The translations under genes were made by a program, and so were the position numbers. Below the pieces are notes generated by a model. It saw only the letters and a program-made list of their open reading frames with translations, was not told the origin of the DNA and made no database searches. From positions 1-38,587 of the forward strand of contig JAKIUW010000031.1 of the NCBI GenBank assembly GCA_021647365.1: a stretch of DNA of 38,587 bases. The letters run 5' to 3'. The DNA comes from Cocleimonas sp. (GTDB lineage Bacteria; Pseudomonadota; Gammaproteobacteria; Thiotrichales; Thiotrichaceae). This document shows positions 16,534 to 25,716 of this stretch, in pieces. Each line of letters starts with the position of its first letter. Within the stretch, counting starts at the first letter, position 1.

Positions 16534-17130
16534 ATGACTTTTGAATTGTTTATATTTTACCTTTTCTCAGCAGTGACGCTATTTTCTGCTGTTGCTGTGG
16601 TGACTGTGCGCAATCCAATTTATTCTGCACTGTTTCTCATTTTGGCATTTTTTAGTAGTGCCGCTATTTGGATATTGTTAGAGGCGGAATTTTTAGGCGT
16701 TGTGCTGGTGCTGGTATACGTCGGCGCGGTAATGGTGCTGTTCTTATTCGTTATTATGATGTTGGATATTCAGATAGATACCTTGAAAGAAGGTTTTATC
16801 CGATATTTACCCGTTGGGATTTTAGTAGCAGTTGCGGTCGCAACCGAAATGATTTTGGTTATGAGATCGGATGCTTTCAAAGTTGATATACCTGATGCAG
16901 CCCCGCTTAGTGTGAATAATACAGAAGCATTGGGTGAAGTGCTGTACACAGAATATGTATTCCCTTTTGAGGTTGCTTCTGTGATTTTGGTTGTGGCGAT
17001 TATTGCGGCCATTGTTCTAACCTTGCGTAGGCGTACAGGGGTGAAGAAACAAGACCCATCAAAGCAGGTGCGTACGCGCAGTGAAGATCGTGTTCGTTTA
17101 GTTAAAATGAAAGCGGAGAAAAGATTATGA
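16534..17130 (+). CDS. nuoJ: NADH-quinone oxidoreductase subunit J
   Basis: NuoJ (ND6-like) is a membrane-arm subunit near the junction with the peripheral arm. The 198-residue product has five hydrophobic helices, among them the conserved third helix EAEFLGVVLVLVYVGAVMVLFLFVIMML (about 50-77), whose pi-bulge region is involved in coupling. The basic C-terminal 40 residues are cytoplasmic and variable. Start lies 19 bases after nuoI, and the stop overlaps nuoK by 4 bases (ATGA). Confidence 0.94.
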   Translation: MTFELFIFYLFSAVTLFSAVAVVTVRNPIYSALFLILAFFSSAAIWILLEAEFLGVVLVLVYVGAVMVLFLFVIMMLDIQIDTLKEGFIRYLPVGILVAVAVATEMILVMRSDAFKVDIPDAAPLSVNNTEALGEVLYTEYVFPFEVASVILVVAIIAAIVLTLRRRTGVKKQDPSKQVRTRSEDRVRLVKMKAEKRL

Positions 17131-17432
17131 TTCCTTTATCCTACTTTCTAATCCTCAGTGCACTTTTATTCTCAATCAGTGTGGCAGGTATTTTTCTTAA
17201 TAGAAAAAACATGATCATACTATTGATGTGTATTGAGTTGATGCTGTTATCCGTAAACCTAAACTTTATCGCCTTTTCACATTATTCGGGCGATATTGCA
17301 GGTCAGGTTTTTGTGTTCTTTATTTTGACGGTTGCAGCGGCAGAAGCGGCTATCGGCTTGGCAATTTTGATTACCGTATTCCGTAATCGCCGAACCATCA
17401 ACGTTGAAGAACTTGATGAGATGAAGGGCTAA
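17127..17432 (+). CDS. nuoK: NADH-quinone oxidoreductase subunit K
   Basis: NuoK (ND4L-like) is a 101-residue subunit with three transmembrane helices. It keeps the conserved membrane glutamates needed for proton transfer: Glu36-type in LLMCIELMLLSVNLNFIAF and the second in AAAEAAIGLAILI. Length is exactly typical. It overlaps nuoJ by 4 bases with GCGGAG as ribosome site and is followed 5 bases later by nuoL. Confidence 0.96.
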   Translation: MIPLSYFLILSALLFSISVAGIFLNRKNMIILLMCIELMLLSVNLNFIAFSHYSGDIAGQVFVFFILTVAAAEAAIGLAILITVFRNRRTINVEELDEMKG

Positions 17433-17437
17433 CTACT

Positions 17438-19432
17438 ATGGAAACACTCTATTTAGCCGTTCCCCTATCTGCTCTAGTTGGATCAATTATTGCAGGCTTG
17501 TTTGGCAGTATCATTGGTCGCAAAGGCGCACATGCCATTACTCTTCTTGGTGTGGGTATCTCTTGTGTACTTTCGTTTATCGTTCTCAAGCACGTAGCCA
17601 TTGATGGTAATACGTTCTATGGCAATGTTTATACGTGGGCGAAGATAGGTGACACAAGCTTTAATGTAGGCTTTATGATTGATCGGCTAACGTCGATGAT
17701 GATGGTCGTTGTTACGTTCGTATCGTTAATGGTGCATATTTATACCATTGGCTATATGGAAGACGATAAGCATAATTGGCCAAAAAAAAGCCGTGGTGGT
17801 GATAACAGTTACCAGCGTTTCTTCTCTTATATTTCTCTATTTACCTTCTCAATGCTGATGTTAGTTATGTCGAATAACTTTATGCAGTTGTTTTTCGGCT
17901 GGGAAGCAGTTGGCTTAGTGTCATACTTATTGATTGGTTTTTGGTCAACGCGTGATACGGCAATTTTTGCCAATATGAAAGCATTCCTTGTGAATCGCGT
18001 AGGTGATTTTGGTTTCTTGCTCGGTATAGCGGCAATATGGACTTATACAGGTTCGGTGGATTACAAAGAAGTCTTCGAGCAGTTGCCTGAAATTCAAAAT
18101 AAAGTAATGACTATTTTACCAAACCAAGAATGGTTGGTGGTTTCGGTAATTTCAATCTCATTATTTATTGGTGCGATGGGCAAATCAGCACAAGTGCCGT
18201 TGCATGTGTGGCTACCTGATTCAATGGAAGGTCCAACGCCAATTTCTGCATTAATTCATGCGGCAACTATGGTAACAGCAGGTATCTTTATGGTATCGCG
18301 TATGTCACCGATTTTTGAGATGTCGGACACTGCGCTGAATTTAGTATTAATTATTGGCGCAACAACGGCTTTCTTTATGGGACTGGTTGGTATTGTTCAA
18401 AATGATATTAAACGTGTTGTTGCGTATTCAACATTGTCGCAACTAGGTTATATGACAGTTGCACTAGGTGCTTCTGCCTATAGCGCAGGTGTGTTCCACT
18501 TAATGACACATGCATTCTTCAAAGCGTTATTATTCTTGGCGGCAGGTTCGGTTATTATCGCTATGCACCATGAACAAGATATTCGTAAGATGGGTGGTCT
18601 AAAGAAGTATCTACCAATTACCTATTGGACATCTTTGATCGGCTCGCTGGCATTAATCGGCTTCCCGTTCTTCTCAGGTTTCTTCTCAAAAGACTTAATT
18701 ATTGAAGCGGTTCATGCATCGACCTTACCAGGAGCTACTTATGCTTATTGGATGGTTTTATTGGGTGTGTTTGTAACAGCTTTCTATAGCTTCAGAATGT
18801 TCTTCTTGGTATTCCACGGAGAAGAGCGCATGGATGAAGAAACTAAATCACATCTGCACGAGCCAGCAAGAGTAGTGACATGGCCGTTGATTGCCTTAGC
18901 TATTCCAGCCGTACTTTCAGGTTATCTTGTCAATCCAATGGTGTTGGGTGATTTCTTTGAAGGAGTGATTCATGTTGATGAAGCGCATCCCGCGATCGCA
19001 ACGTTAAAGCATCATTACCATAGCGCATGGAATTTATTGACACATGCGATCTTTACACCAGCATTCTGGTTAGCAATGTCAGGCTTGTTTAGTGCTTGGT
19101 TTATTTACATGAAGAAACCTTCAATTGCACAATTCGCTTACGACAAATTCCGTTTTGTACATACTATTTTGGATAAGAAGTACTTTGCTGATGAGTTCAA
19201 TATGGCAGTATTTGCAGGTGGTGCGCTAGCGTTAGGCAAAGGCTTATGGGCGGCAGGTGATCGTTTCTTAATTGATGGTTTAATGGTTAACGGCACCGCA
19301 AAAGTTACAAGCTGGTTTTCATCCATAGCACGTCATATTCAAACAGGTTATTTATATCATTATGCCTTCTCAATTATACTTGGCGTGTTAGCCATTATGA
19401 CTTGGTTATTATTTGGAGCTAAGTATGTTTGA
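17438..19432 (+). CDS. nuoL: NADH-quinone oxidoreductase subunit L
   Basis: NuoL is the distal antiporter-like, proton-pumping subunit of complex I. The 664-residue product has about 16 transmembrane helices, the core signature FFGWEAVGLVSYLLIGFW with the essential Glu, GKSAQVPLHVWLPDSMEGPTPISALIHAATMV split over helices 7-8 with the central Lys, and AFFKALLFLAAGSVI. The C-terminal part holds the long lateral helix and last anchor. Length is in the usual range (about 610-680). It overlaps nuoM by 8 bases. Confidence 0.97.
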   Translation: METLYLAVPLSALVGSIIAGLFGSIIGRKGAHAITLLGVGISCVLSFIVLKHVAIDGNTFYGNVYTWAKIGDTSFNVGFMIDRLTSMMMVVVTFVSLMVHIYTIGYMEDDKHNWPKKSRGGDNSYQRFFSYISLFTFSMLMLVMSNNFMQLFFGWEAVGLVSYLLIGFWSTRDTAIFANMKAFLVNRVGDFGFLLGIAAIWTYTGSVDYKEVFEQLPEIQNKVMTILPNQEWLVVSVISISLFIGAMGKSAQVPLHVWLPDSMEGPTPISALIHAATMVTAGIFMVSRMSPIFEMSDTALNLVLIIGATTAFFMGLVGIVQNDIKRVVAYSTLSQLGYMTVALGASAYSAGVFHLMTHAFFKALLFLAAGSVIIAMHHEQDIRKMGGLKKYLPITYWTSLIGSLALIGFPFFSGFFSKDLIIEAVHASTLPGATYAYWMVLLGVFVTAFYSFRMFFLVFHGEERMDEETKSHLHEPARVVTWPLIALAIPAVLSGYLVNPMVLGDFFEGVIHVDEAHPAIATLKHHYHSAWNLLTHAIFTPAFWLAMSGLFSAWFIYMKKPSIAQFAYDKFRFVHTILDKKYFADEFNMAVFAGGALALGKGLWAAGDRFLIDGLMVNGTAKVTSWFSSIARHIQTGYLYHYAFSIILGVLAIMTWLLFGAKYV

Positions 19433-20939
19433 TGGTTATCTACTAAGCGTCCTAGTTTGGTTGCCTATTATTGGAGGCATCCTTACGTTACTAACGGGTG
19501 ATAAGTTTGCTACTCGTCCCGTTGCGTTAATCATAAGTATTGCAACTTTTGCAATCAGTTTATTGCTATGGACTGGCTTTAACTCAAAAGGTTATCAACT
19601 CCAGTTTGTTGAGTTAATGCCTTGGATTGAAACCTTTAAGGTCAACTATCATTTAGGTGTTGATGGCATCTCCATGCCACTTATTTTGCTTAATACTTTT
19701 ACAACTGTTTTGATTGTTTTAGCAGGTTGGGAAGTAATTAAACACAAGCCTTCTCAATACATGGCGTCATTCTTGATTATGGAAGGCATTATCAACGGCG
19801 TATTTGCTGCACAAGATGCCATTTTGTTTTATGTGTTTTTTGAAGCCATGTTGATACCGATGTTTATCGTTATCGGTATTTGGGGTGGCGATAATCGCAT
19901 ATACGCGACAATTAAATTCTTCTTGTATACCTTTTTCGGCTCAGTATTCATGCTGGTGAGTTTGATCTACATGTACACACAAGCAGGTAGTTTTGCGATT
20001 GCTGATTTGCATACCGTTAAGTTGGGCATGACTCCGCAGATTCTTATCTTCTTATCATTCTTAATTGCCTTTGGCGTAAAAGTGCCGATGTGGCCAGTGC
20101 ATACATGGTTGCCCGATGCTCACGTTCAAGCACCTACAGGTGGCTCGGTAATTCTAGCAGCGGTGATGCTTAAAATTGGTGGCTACGGCTTTTTGAGATT
20201 TTCACTGCCGATGGTGCCAGATGCTTCAAACGAATTAGCATGGTTAGTGATTTTTATGTCATTAACGGCTGTGGTTTATATCGGCTTTATTGCATTAGTA
20301 CAAAGCGATATGAAAAAATTGGTGGCATATTCATCTATCGCTCACATGGGGTTTGTAACCTTAGGATTCTTCTTACTGTTCCCAATAATGAAAGCCTCAG
20401 GCGGCAGTAGCGAAGGTGCTTTGATGGGAATGCAAGGCGGCATGGTGCAAATGATTTCACACGGCTTTATCTCTGGCGCGATGTTCCTTTGTATTGGTGT
20501 GTTGTACGACAGAATGCATACACGTGAGATAAACGCTTACGGCGGTGTTTCAAATCGTATGCCTTGGTTTGCTGCTTTTTTCGTTTTATTTGCAATGGCG
20601 AATACAGGTTTACCAGGCACATCAGGATTTGTGGGTGAGTTTATGGTTATTCTTGCCAGCTTTAAAGCAAACTTCTGGATAGCATTCCTAGGCGCTACAA
20701 CATTAATTGTTGGTGCGGCTTATACATTATGGTTAGTTAAGCGCGTTATTTTCGGCGCAGTTGCTAATGATCAGGTAGCAGAGCTGAATGATATAAATAA
20801 GAGAGAAACATTGATACTTTCTATTTTAGCATTCTTCGTGTTAGCCGTAGGTTTGTGGCCAGAGCCATTGATCAATGTAATGAATGATTCTTTAGTGCAT
20901 GTTATTGAACAAGCAACAACATCTAAGTTGGTAAATTAA
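19425..20939 (+). CDS. nuoM: NADH-quinone oxidoreductase subunit M
   Basis: NuoM is the second antiporter-like pump subunit. The 504-residue product has about 14 helices, with FYVFFEAMLIPMFIVIGIWGG (essential Glu) and GVKVPMWPVHTWLPDAHVQAPTGGSVILA (split here across helices 7-8, with the Lys) clearly present. The ATG at 19425 lies inside the nuoL end, with TTGGAG 7 bases upstream. A few in-frame codons before it (19413-19424) lack a reason to be used. nuoN begins one base after the stop. Confidence 0.96.
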   Translation: MFDGYLLSVLVWLPIIGGILTLLTGDKFATRPVALIISIATFAISLLLWTGFNSKGYQLQFVELMPWIETFKVNYHLGVDGISMPLILLNTFTTVLIVLAGWEVIKHKPSQYMASFLIMEGIINGVFAAQDAILFYVFFEAMLIPMFIVIGIWGGDNRIYATIKFFLYTFFGSVFMLVSLIYMYTQAGSFAIADLHTVKLGMTPQILIFLSFLIAFGVKVPMWPVHTWLPDAHVQAPTGGSVILAAVMLKIGGYGFLRFSLPMVPDASNELAWLVIFMSLTAVVYIGFIALVQSDMKKLVAYSSIAHMGFVTLGFFLLFPIMKASGGSSEGALMGMQGGMVQMISHGFISGAMFLCIGVLYDRMHTREINAYGGVSNRMPWFAAFFVLFAMANTGLPGTSGFVGEFMVILASFKANFWIAFLGATTLIVGAAYTLWLVKRVIFGAVANDQVAELNDINKRETLILSILAFFVLAVGLWPEPLINVMNDSLVHVIEQATTSKLVN

Positions 20940-20940
20940 G

Positions 20941-22464
20941 ATGCTACTTTTCTCATTAATCCCAATGCAATTTCAGTTGCCAAATATCATGTTGGCAACG
21001 CCTGAAATGTTTTTGCTGGCGGGTACTTGTTTTGTGCTATTGGCTGACTTGTTTATTAAAGACTCACAACGCTTTATTACTTATTTATTAGCACAAGTTG
21101 TACTGTTGATTACTGCTGGCTTGGTTTTCTTTGGTACTGGCGATATGAACGCCATTATCGCTGAATCTGTTCAAGCGACAGGAAAAATGAGCATCACTGC
21201 CTTCAGTGATATGTTTGTGCTTGATCCGATGGCGCAAGTGTTAAAGATTTCTATTTTGTTAATAACGATGGGCGTACTCGTTTATTCGCGTGAATATTTG
21301 CGTTCTCGTGATATGTATAAAGGCGAGTATTTTACATTAACGCTATTCGCCGTTTTGGGCATGATGATCATGGTATCCGCAAAAACCATGCTGCTGATCT
21401 ACTTAGGGCTAGAGCTACTTTCATTAGCGATGTACGCCATGGTTGCTTTCAAACGTAATGATGGACGAGCCTCAGAAGCGGCGATGAAATACTTTGTGCT
21501 AGGTGCAATTGCATCGGGCATGTTGCTTTACGGAATGTCGATAATTTACGGTGTGAGTGGTAGTTTGCATCTGGATCATATTTCGACCTATATGTCGTCA
21601 CATCCTGTTATGGAAAATCTTGGCTTATTGCTAGGTTTGTCTTTCATTATTGTTGGTTTAGGCTTTAAGCTCGGTGTTGTACCTTTCCATATGTGGGTGC
21701 CCGATGTTTATGATGGCGCTCCAACAGCGGTGACATTATTTTTAGGTACAGCGCCTAAGATTGCTGCCTTTGCCATGATTATTCGTTTGTTGGTTGAAGG
21801 CTTGGGTGATATGGTTCAAGGTTGGCAACAGATTTTATCTTTATTGGCGGCACTGTCATTGCTGGTAGGAAACCTTATCGCCATCGCTCAAACGAATATC
21901 AAACGAATGTTTGCCTATTCAACAATCTCACACATGGGATTTGTATTAATGGGTATATTAGCAGGGACACAATCAGGCTATGCTGCTTCAATGTTCTACA
22001 TTATCACCTACGCCATTATTGCAATGGGTGGTTTTGCTGTGGTTATATATTTAAGCCGAGAAGGTTATGAGGCAGATCAATTGGCAGACTTAAAAGGTTT
22101 AAGCGCACGTCATCCGTGGGTTGCCTTTATGATGATGCTATTTTTATTCTCAATGGCAGGTGTGCCACCCACGGTTGGCTTTTACGCAAAATTATCTGTA
22201 ATAACAGCAGTGGTCGATGCCAATGTAATTTGGCTTGCGGTGTTTGGTGTAGTGATGTCCGTTATCGGTGCCTATTACTATTTACGCGCTATAAAACTTA
22301 TGTACTTTGATAAGCCTGATGATGCTACAAATTCTGCACGATCACCTGTGCAATGGGATTTCACCGCATTGCTAAGTCTTAATGGATTGGCAGTATTAGC
22401 ACTGGGTATTCTTCCTGGAACTTTAATGGCGCTTTGTTTGAAAGCAATTCAAACCAGTTTATAG
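20941..22464 (+). CDS. nuoN: NADH-quinone oxidoreductase subunit N
   Basis: NuoN is the third antiporter-like pump subunit and closes the operon. The 507-residue product has about 14 helices, LGLELLSLAMYAMVAF with the conserved Glu, GLGFKLGVVPFHMWVPDVYDGAPT and the C-terminal AYYYLRAIKLMYFD. Two starts are plausible: the ATG at 20941, directly after the nuoM stop, and the ATG at 20965, which would give the more family-like beginning MQFQLPNIMLATPEMF. Neither has a strong ribosome site. A weak 6-bp hairpin (TCAGCA/TGCTGA at 22476-22491) follows, without a T-run. Confidence 0.95.
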   Translation: MLLFSLIPMQFQLPNIMLATPEMFLLAGTCFVLLADLFIKDSQRFITYLLAQVVLLITAGLVFFGTGDMNAIIAESVQATGKMSITAFSDMFVLDPMAQVLKISILLITMGVLVYSREYLRSRDMYKGEYFTLTLFAVLGMMIMVSAKTMLLIYLGLELLSLAMYAMVAFKRNDGRASEAAMKYFVLGAIASGMLLYGMSIIYGVSGSLHLDHISTYMSSHPVMENLGLLLGLSFIIVGLGFKLGVVPFHMWVPDVYDGAPTAVTLFLGTAPKIAAFAMIIRLLVEGLGDMVQGWQQILSLLAALSLLVGNLIAIAQTNIKRMFAYSTISHMGFVLMGILAGTQSGYAASMFYIITYAIIAMGGFAVVIYLSREGYEADQLADLKGLSARHPWVAFMMMLFLFSMAGVPPTVGFYAKLSVITAVVDANVIWLAVFGVVMSVIGAYYYLRAIKLMYFDKPDDATNSARSPVQWDFTALLSLNGLAVLALGILPGTLMALCLKAIQTSL

Positions 22465-22534
22465 GTTTCTATCTATCAGCATCATTGCTGACTTTATAAA
22501 TACTCCCCTTCGTTACGTGTGAAAATAGCTATAT

Positions 22535-22559
22535 GTCATGTAAAAGTGGGGGGGTGTGC
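22535..22559 (+). repeat. G-run interspersed repeat, site 5: solitary copy
   Basis: GTCATGTAAAAGTG, six more G and TGTGC form a full copy 70 bp after nuoN. The rest of this 271-bp gap (22560-22735) holds no gene. Two TACAAT boxes near 22703-22718 and AAGGAG just before 22736 probably belong to the promoter and ribosome site of the next gene. Confidence 0.88.
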
Positions 22560-22735
22560 ATTAATAATATCAAGTAAGTTGTTATTTTTATAAGCGATAG
22601 ACGGTTGCTCATTGCAGACGAATGGATTATCCTTCGGTATTAGTTTTAAAGTAGCTCATTTTTTGGGCATAAGATTAGAAACGATTTCTAGTCGAATCAG
22701 TACAATGGGTACAATAAAAATTTAAGGAGTTTCAA

Positions 22736-24145
22736 ATGTTCAATAAAAGTTTTGCTTCAGCAGCCGTATTGGCTCTATTGCTTCCTGCTACACAAGCGAT
22801 GGCAGCATCTCATGAAGAGAAAAAAGAAAGTAGAGTTGATGCAACCAATACTTTACCCGATGCAAAGCCAGGTGAGTGTTTTGCTAAAGTTATTGTGCCT
22901 GCACAGTACGATACTAAATCAGAAGAAGTTATGGTTAAGCCTGAGACAGAGAAGGTTGAAATCAAACCAGCAATTTTTGATACGGCAGAAAAATCTATTG
23001 TAGCAAAAGAAGGCTTCACAAAAATTAAAGTTATTCCTGCTAAGTTTCGTGAAGAATTTGAAGAAGTTGAAATATCAAAAGCTAGTTCAAGTTGGGTAAC
23101 AGGATTAAAGAAAGGTATTCCAGCTAGCCCTGCATTATTAGCTGGCGCTAAAACTAATGGTATTGATATTACAAGTGCTTCTGTTGGCGCGTGTTACCAA
23201 GAGTACTACGTTCCTGCTAAATACGAGAAAACTGAAAAAGATATTCTTGTAAAAGAAGAATCTGAAGAAATCAAAGTAGCACCTGCTCAGTTTGAAGAAG
23301 CAGAAGAAAGTGTTGTTGTAACACAGGCTAGCAAAAAGAAAGTCTACAAAGCTGCTGAATATGAAGTTGTTGAAGAGAAGATCGAAATTGAGCCAGCGAA
23401 AGCCGTTTGGAAAAAAGGTGACGGTCCAATCACAAAGATTGACAACTCAACAGGCGAGATCATGTGTCTGATTCAGGTGCCTGCGAAGTACAAAGTTATT
23501 AAAAAGACCGTACTTAAAACGCCTTCAAGCATTGACCTTGTAGAAGTTCCAGAAGCGACTAAAGCTGTTAAAATTAGCAAATTAGTGAGCGATGCGACGG
23601 TGGATAAAGTAAAAATCCCTGCAGAGTACAAAAAAGTAACATTAACAAACAGAGTATCTGATGCGGCATTTACTTGGAGAGCTTCAGGAACAGAAGGCGA
23701 AGGTACTTACACAGGCAATCAGATTTGTTTGAAAGAAATTCCTGCAAAATTTGCTAAGATCAAGAAGCTAGTCATCGATACAGCTGCAACGGTTGAAGAA
23801 GAGAAAGTAGAGCCAGTGGCTAAACTGATCAAAGTAAGCAATGTTGCAACACCTGCTGAAGAGATTCGTACAAAAGTTCCTGCTGAGTTCGCAACCATTG
23901 AGAAACGCTCTAAAGTTTCTAGCGAGCGTTTAGAATGGCGCAGAGTTTTGTGTAAGACAAACATGGGTGGAGATATCAACAAGAAAATCCAACAAGCATT
24001 AAAAGATGCAGGCGTTTACGAAGGTACTGTTGATGGTAACTTTGGTAAAGGCTCTATGAAAGCAGTTGAAAGATTCCAGAAAGAGAATGGAATGGCAACA
24101 GGTGGATTGACAATTGATGTACTAGAGAAGCTTGGTGTAATGTAA
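22736..24145 (+). CDS. Secreted Cys-box repeat protein with C-terminal peptidoglycan-binding domain
   Basis: I do not recognise a named gene. The 469-residue product has a signal peptide cleaved near residue 23 (QAMA/AS). About four repeats of 90-110 residues follow. Each starts with a lone cysteine, a few residues and then [VI]PA.[YF] (CFAKVIVPAQY, CYQEYYVPAKY, CLIQVPAKY, CLKEIPAKF). Each then runs through alternating Val/Glu/Lys strands with further PA.[FY] boxes and closes on a tryptophan (SSWVTG, AVWKKG, FTWRASG, LEWRR). The last 65 residues match a PG_binding_1 domain (KIQQALKDAGVYEGTVDGNFG, then KAVERFQKENG). It is therefore probably periplasmic and held on the cell wall. It has AAGGAG ahead of its ATG and its own terminator, so it is likely monocistronic. 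Confidence 0.85.
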   Translation: MFNKSFASAAVLALLLPATQAMAASHEEKKESRVDATNTLPDAKPGECFAKVIVPAQYDTKSEEVMVKPETEKVEIKPAIFDTAEKSIVAKEGFTKIKVIPAKFREEFEEVEISKASSSWVTGLKKGIPASPALLAGAKTNGIDITSASVGACYQEYYVPAKYEKTEKDILVKEESEEIKVAPAQFEEAEESVVVTQASKKKVYKAAEYEVVEEKIEIEPAKAVWKKGDGPITKIDNSTGEIMCLIQVPAKYKVIKKTVLKTPSSIDLVEVPEATKAVKISKLVSDATVDKVKIPAEYKKVTLTNRVSDAAFTWRASGTEGEGTYTGNQICLKEIPAKFAKIKKLVIDTAATVEEEKVEPVAKLIKVSNVATPAEEIRTKVPAEFATIEKRSKVSSERLEWRRVLCKTNMGGDINKKIQQALKDAGVYEGTVDGNFGKGSMKAVERFQKENGMATGGLTIDVLEKLGVM

Positions 24146-24165
24146 AAACACCCAGTTGATTTATC

Positions 24166-24194
24166 AAAAAAGCCGCAAATATTGCGGCTTTTTT
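24166..24194. terminator. Rho-independent terminator after the peptidoglycan-binding repeat protein
   Basis: AAAAAAGCCGCAA and TTGCGGCTTTTTT form a 13-bp stem with a 3-base loop, ending in six T on the plus strand and also flanked by A's that serve as T's on the minus strand. It can act in both directions between this gene and convergent tgt. Confidence 0.92.
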
Positions 24195-24231
24195 GTGTCT
24201 GATGATTATAGGCAGTTATAACAACTAAAAT

Positions 24232-24299
24232 GTACACCCCCCCACTTTTACATGATAGTTGTTTATAAAGAACTATCATGTAAAAGTGGGGGGGTGTAC
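24232..24299. repeat. G-run interspersed repeat, site 6: perfect 29-bp palindrome
   Basis: The left arm (24232-24260) and right arm (24271-24299) are exact reverse complements over 29 bp, separated by the 10-base loop GTTTATAAAG. Each arm contains the core CATGTAAAAGTG with seven G in all. The tail CTTCGATAGGCTCAGCAG after the right arm resembles the tail of site 3. It lies between the convergent gene ends, 86 bp from one stop and 30 bp from that of tgt. Confidence 0.95.
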
Positions 24300-24329
24300 T
24301 TCGATAGGCTCAGCAGAACTGCATTTTAA

Positions 24330-25460
24330 TTATTGATTATCTCCTTGATCTCTCAAGGCATAAAAATCAGCTACAAAATCATCAAAGCGATTCTCTTCGA
24401 TAGACTTCCTAATCCCGCGCATTAACTCTTGATAGTAATATAAATTATGAATGGTGTTTAAATGCGCGCCGAGCATTTCGCTACACTTATCAAGGTGTCG
24501 TAGATAGGAGCGTGAATAATTTTGGCAAGTATAACAACCACATTGATCGTCAATCGGTCCAGTGTCCAATTGGTGTTTGCTGTTGCGAATATTGAGCCTA
24601 CCAAAGCGCGTGAAGATAAAACCATTGCGCGCATTACGCGTCGGGATAACACAATCAAACATATCAACACCACGCTTGACTGATTCTACAATATCCTCCG
24701 GTTTTCCTACGCCCATCAAATAGCGTGGTTTATCTTCTGGCAATAAAGGTGTTGTGGCTTCCAATACGCGATCACGATCTTCCTTGGGTTCGCCCACAGA
24801 AAGCCCACCGATAGCATAGCCATCAAAATCAATATCCATTAAATGCTGGGCAGAATGCTTGCGTAGCTCTTCGTGCATTCCACCTTGAACAATACCAAAT
24901 AAAGATGCCTCGTTACCTTCGTGTGCTTGTTTGCTACGTTTTGCCCAGCGGAGTGACAACTCCATCGATTCTCGTGCCTCGGTTATACTTGCGGGGTAGG
25001 GTGTGCACTCATCAAAAATCATCACAATGTCAGAACCTAATTCGCGCTGAACCTGCATAGATGACTCAGGTGACATAAGAAATTTCTCACCGTTTACGGG
25101 TGAATTAAAATGAACACCTTCCTCCGTAATCTTGCGCATTTTAGCGAGGGAGAAAACTTGAAACCCACCTGAGTCAGTCAAGATAGGTTTATCCCAATGC
25201 ATAAAATCATGTAGGTCACCATGCGCTTGAATGATTTTAGTGCCAGGGCGAAGCATCAAGTGGAAGGTATTACCGAGAATAATTTCAGCACCTAAGCCCT
25301 CAACCTCTTCAGGTTTCATCGTTTTTACCGTTCCGTATGTGCCGACAGGCATAAAGGCAGGCGTTTCAATGGTGCCTCGTGGGAATGTTAGCTGTCCGCG
25401 TCGGGCGCTGTTGTTCTCAGAAGTGTCAGAATTTATTAGTTTAAATTGCATGTGAGACAT
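24330..25460 (-). CDS. tgt: tRNA-guanine transglycosylase (queuine tRNA-ribosyltransferase)
   Basis: Tgt swaps guanine 34 for preQ1 in tRNAs with GUN anticodons, leading to queuosine. The 376-residue TIM-barrel protein has the general base Asp96 in TDSGGFQVFSL, the nucleophile Asp near 269 in VDMFDCVIPTRNARNG, GIVQGG, GGLSVGEP and the zinc site CGCYTC with a following Cys and His (about 308-340). Length is typical. Alternative starts are MSHM at 25460 and the next ATG, MQFKL, at 25451; the second is closer to relatives. queA, often adjacent, is not beside it here. The gene is convergent with the repeat protein and divergent from the FadL-type gene. Confidence 0.96.
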   Translation of the reverse strand: MSHMQFKLINSDTSENNSARRGQLTFPRGTIETPAFMPVGTYGTVKTMKPEEVEGLGAEIILGNTFHLMLRPGTKIIQAHGDLHDFMHWDKPILTDSGGFQVFSLAKMRKITEEGVHFNSPVNGEKFLMSPESSMQVQRELGSDIVMIFDECTPYPASITEARESMELSLRWAKRSKQAHEGNEASLFGIVQGGMHEELRKHSAQHLMDIDFDGYAIGGLSVGEPKEDRDRVLEATTPLLPEDKPRYLMGVGKPEDIVESVKRGVDMFDCVIPTRNARNGFIFTRFGRLNIRNSKHQLDTGPIDDQCGCYTCQNYSRSYLRHLDKCSEMLGAHLNTIHNLYYYQELMRGIRKSIEENRFDDFVADFYALRDQGDNQ

Positions 25461-25636
25461 AGAATGAATCTTCTTAAAAAGTGTAATGTAGGATAGCTCT
25501 GTAGACAGTGCATATAGTATTAGCCATTAGGGATATAAACAAACAATAATGCAGGATTGTACTGTCTATATCAGTTAATTATAATATAATAATCAAATAA
25601 CATATTAGAAATCAATAACTTATAAGCTCGTTGTGA

Positions 25637-25666
25637 TTGACAAGCTTGCTTGATTTCTGCCATGAT
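25637..25666 (+). promoter_or_regulatory. Candidate sigma-70 promoter for the FadL-type gene
   Basis: TTGACA at 25637-25642 is a perfect -35 box. The best -10 at 18 bases is the imperfect CATGAT (25661-25666), 51 bp before the start codon. Upstream, TAGACAGT (25502-25509) and ACTGTCTA (25561-25568) are an exact inverted pair that could be an operator or a hairpin. The remaining 256-bp gap to tgt is AT-rich and shows no gene. Confidence 0.4.
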
Positions 25667-25716
25667 GAAAGCATCCAGCTTTGCTGAATAATAATTGAAC
25701 ACACTAGGAGATAAGC

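Noticed and set aside
22465..22735. Possible small RNA or riboswitch in the gap after nuoN
   Set aside because: Apart from one repeat copy, a weak hairpin and promoter-like boxes for the next gene, no conserved RNA architecture could be recognised.
24232..24299. CRISPR array or phage attachment site
   Set aside because: Repeat copies are kilobases apart or in inverted pairs, not direct repeats with uniform spacers; no cas or integrase gene is present.
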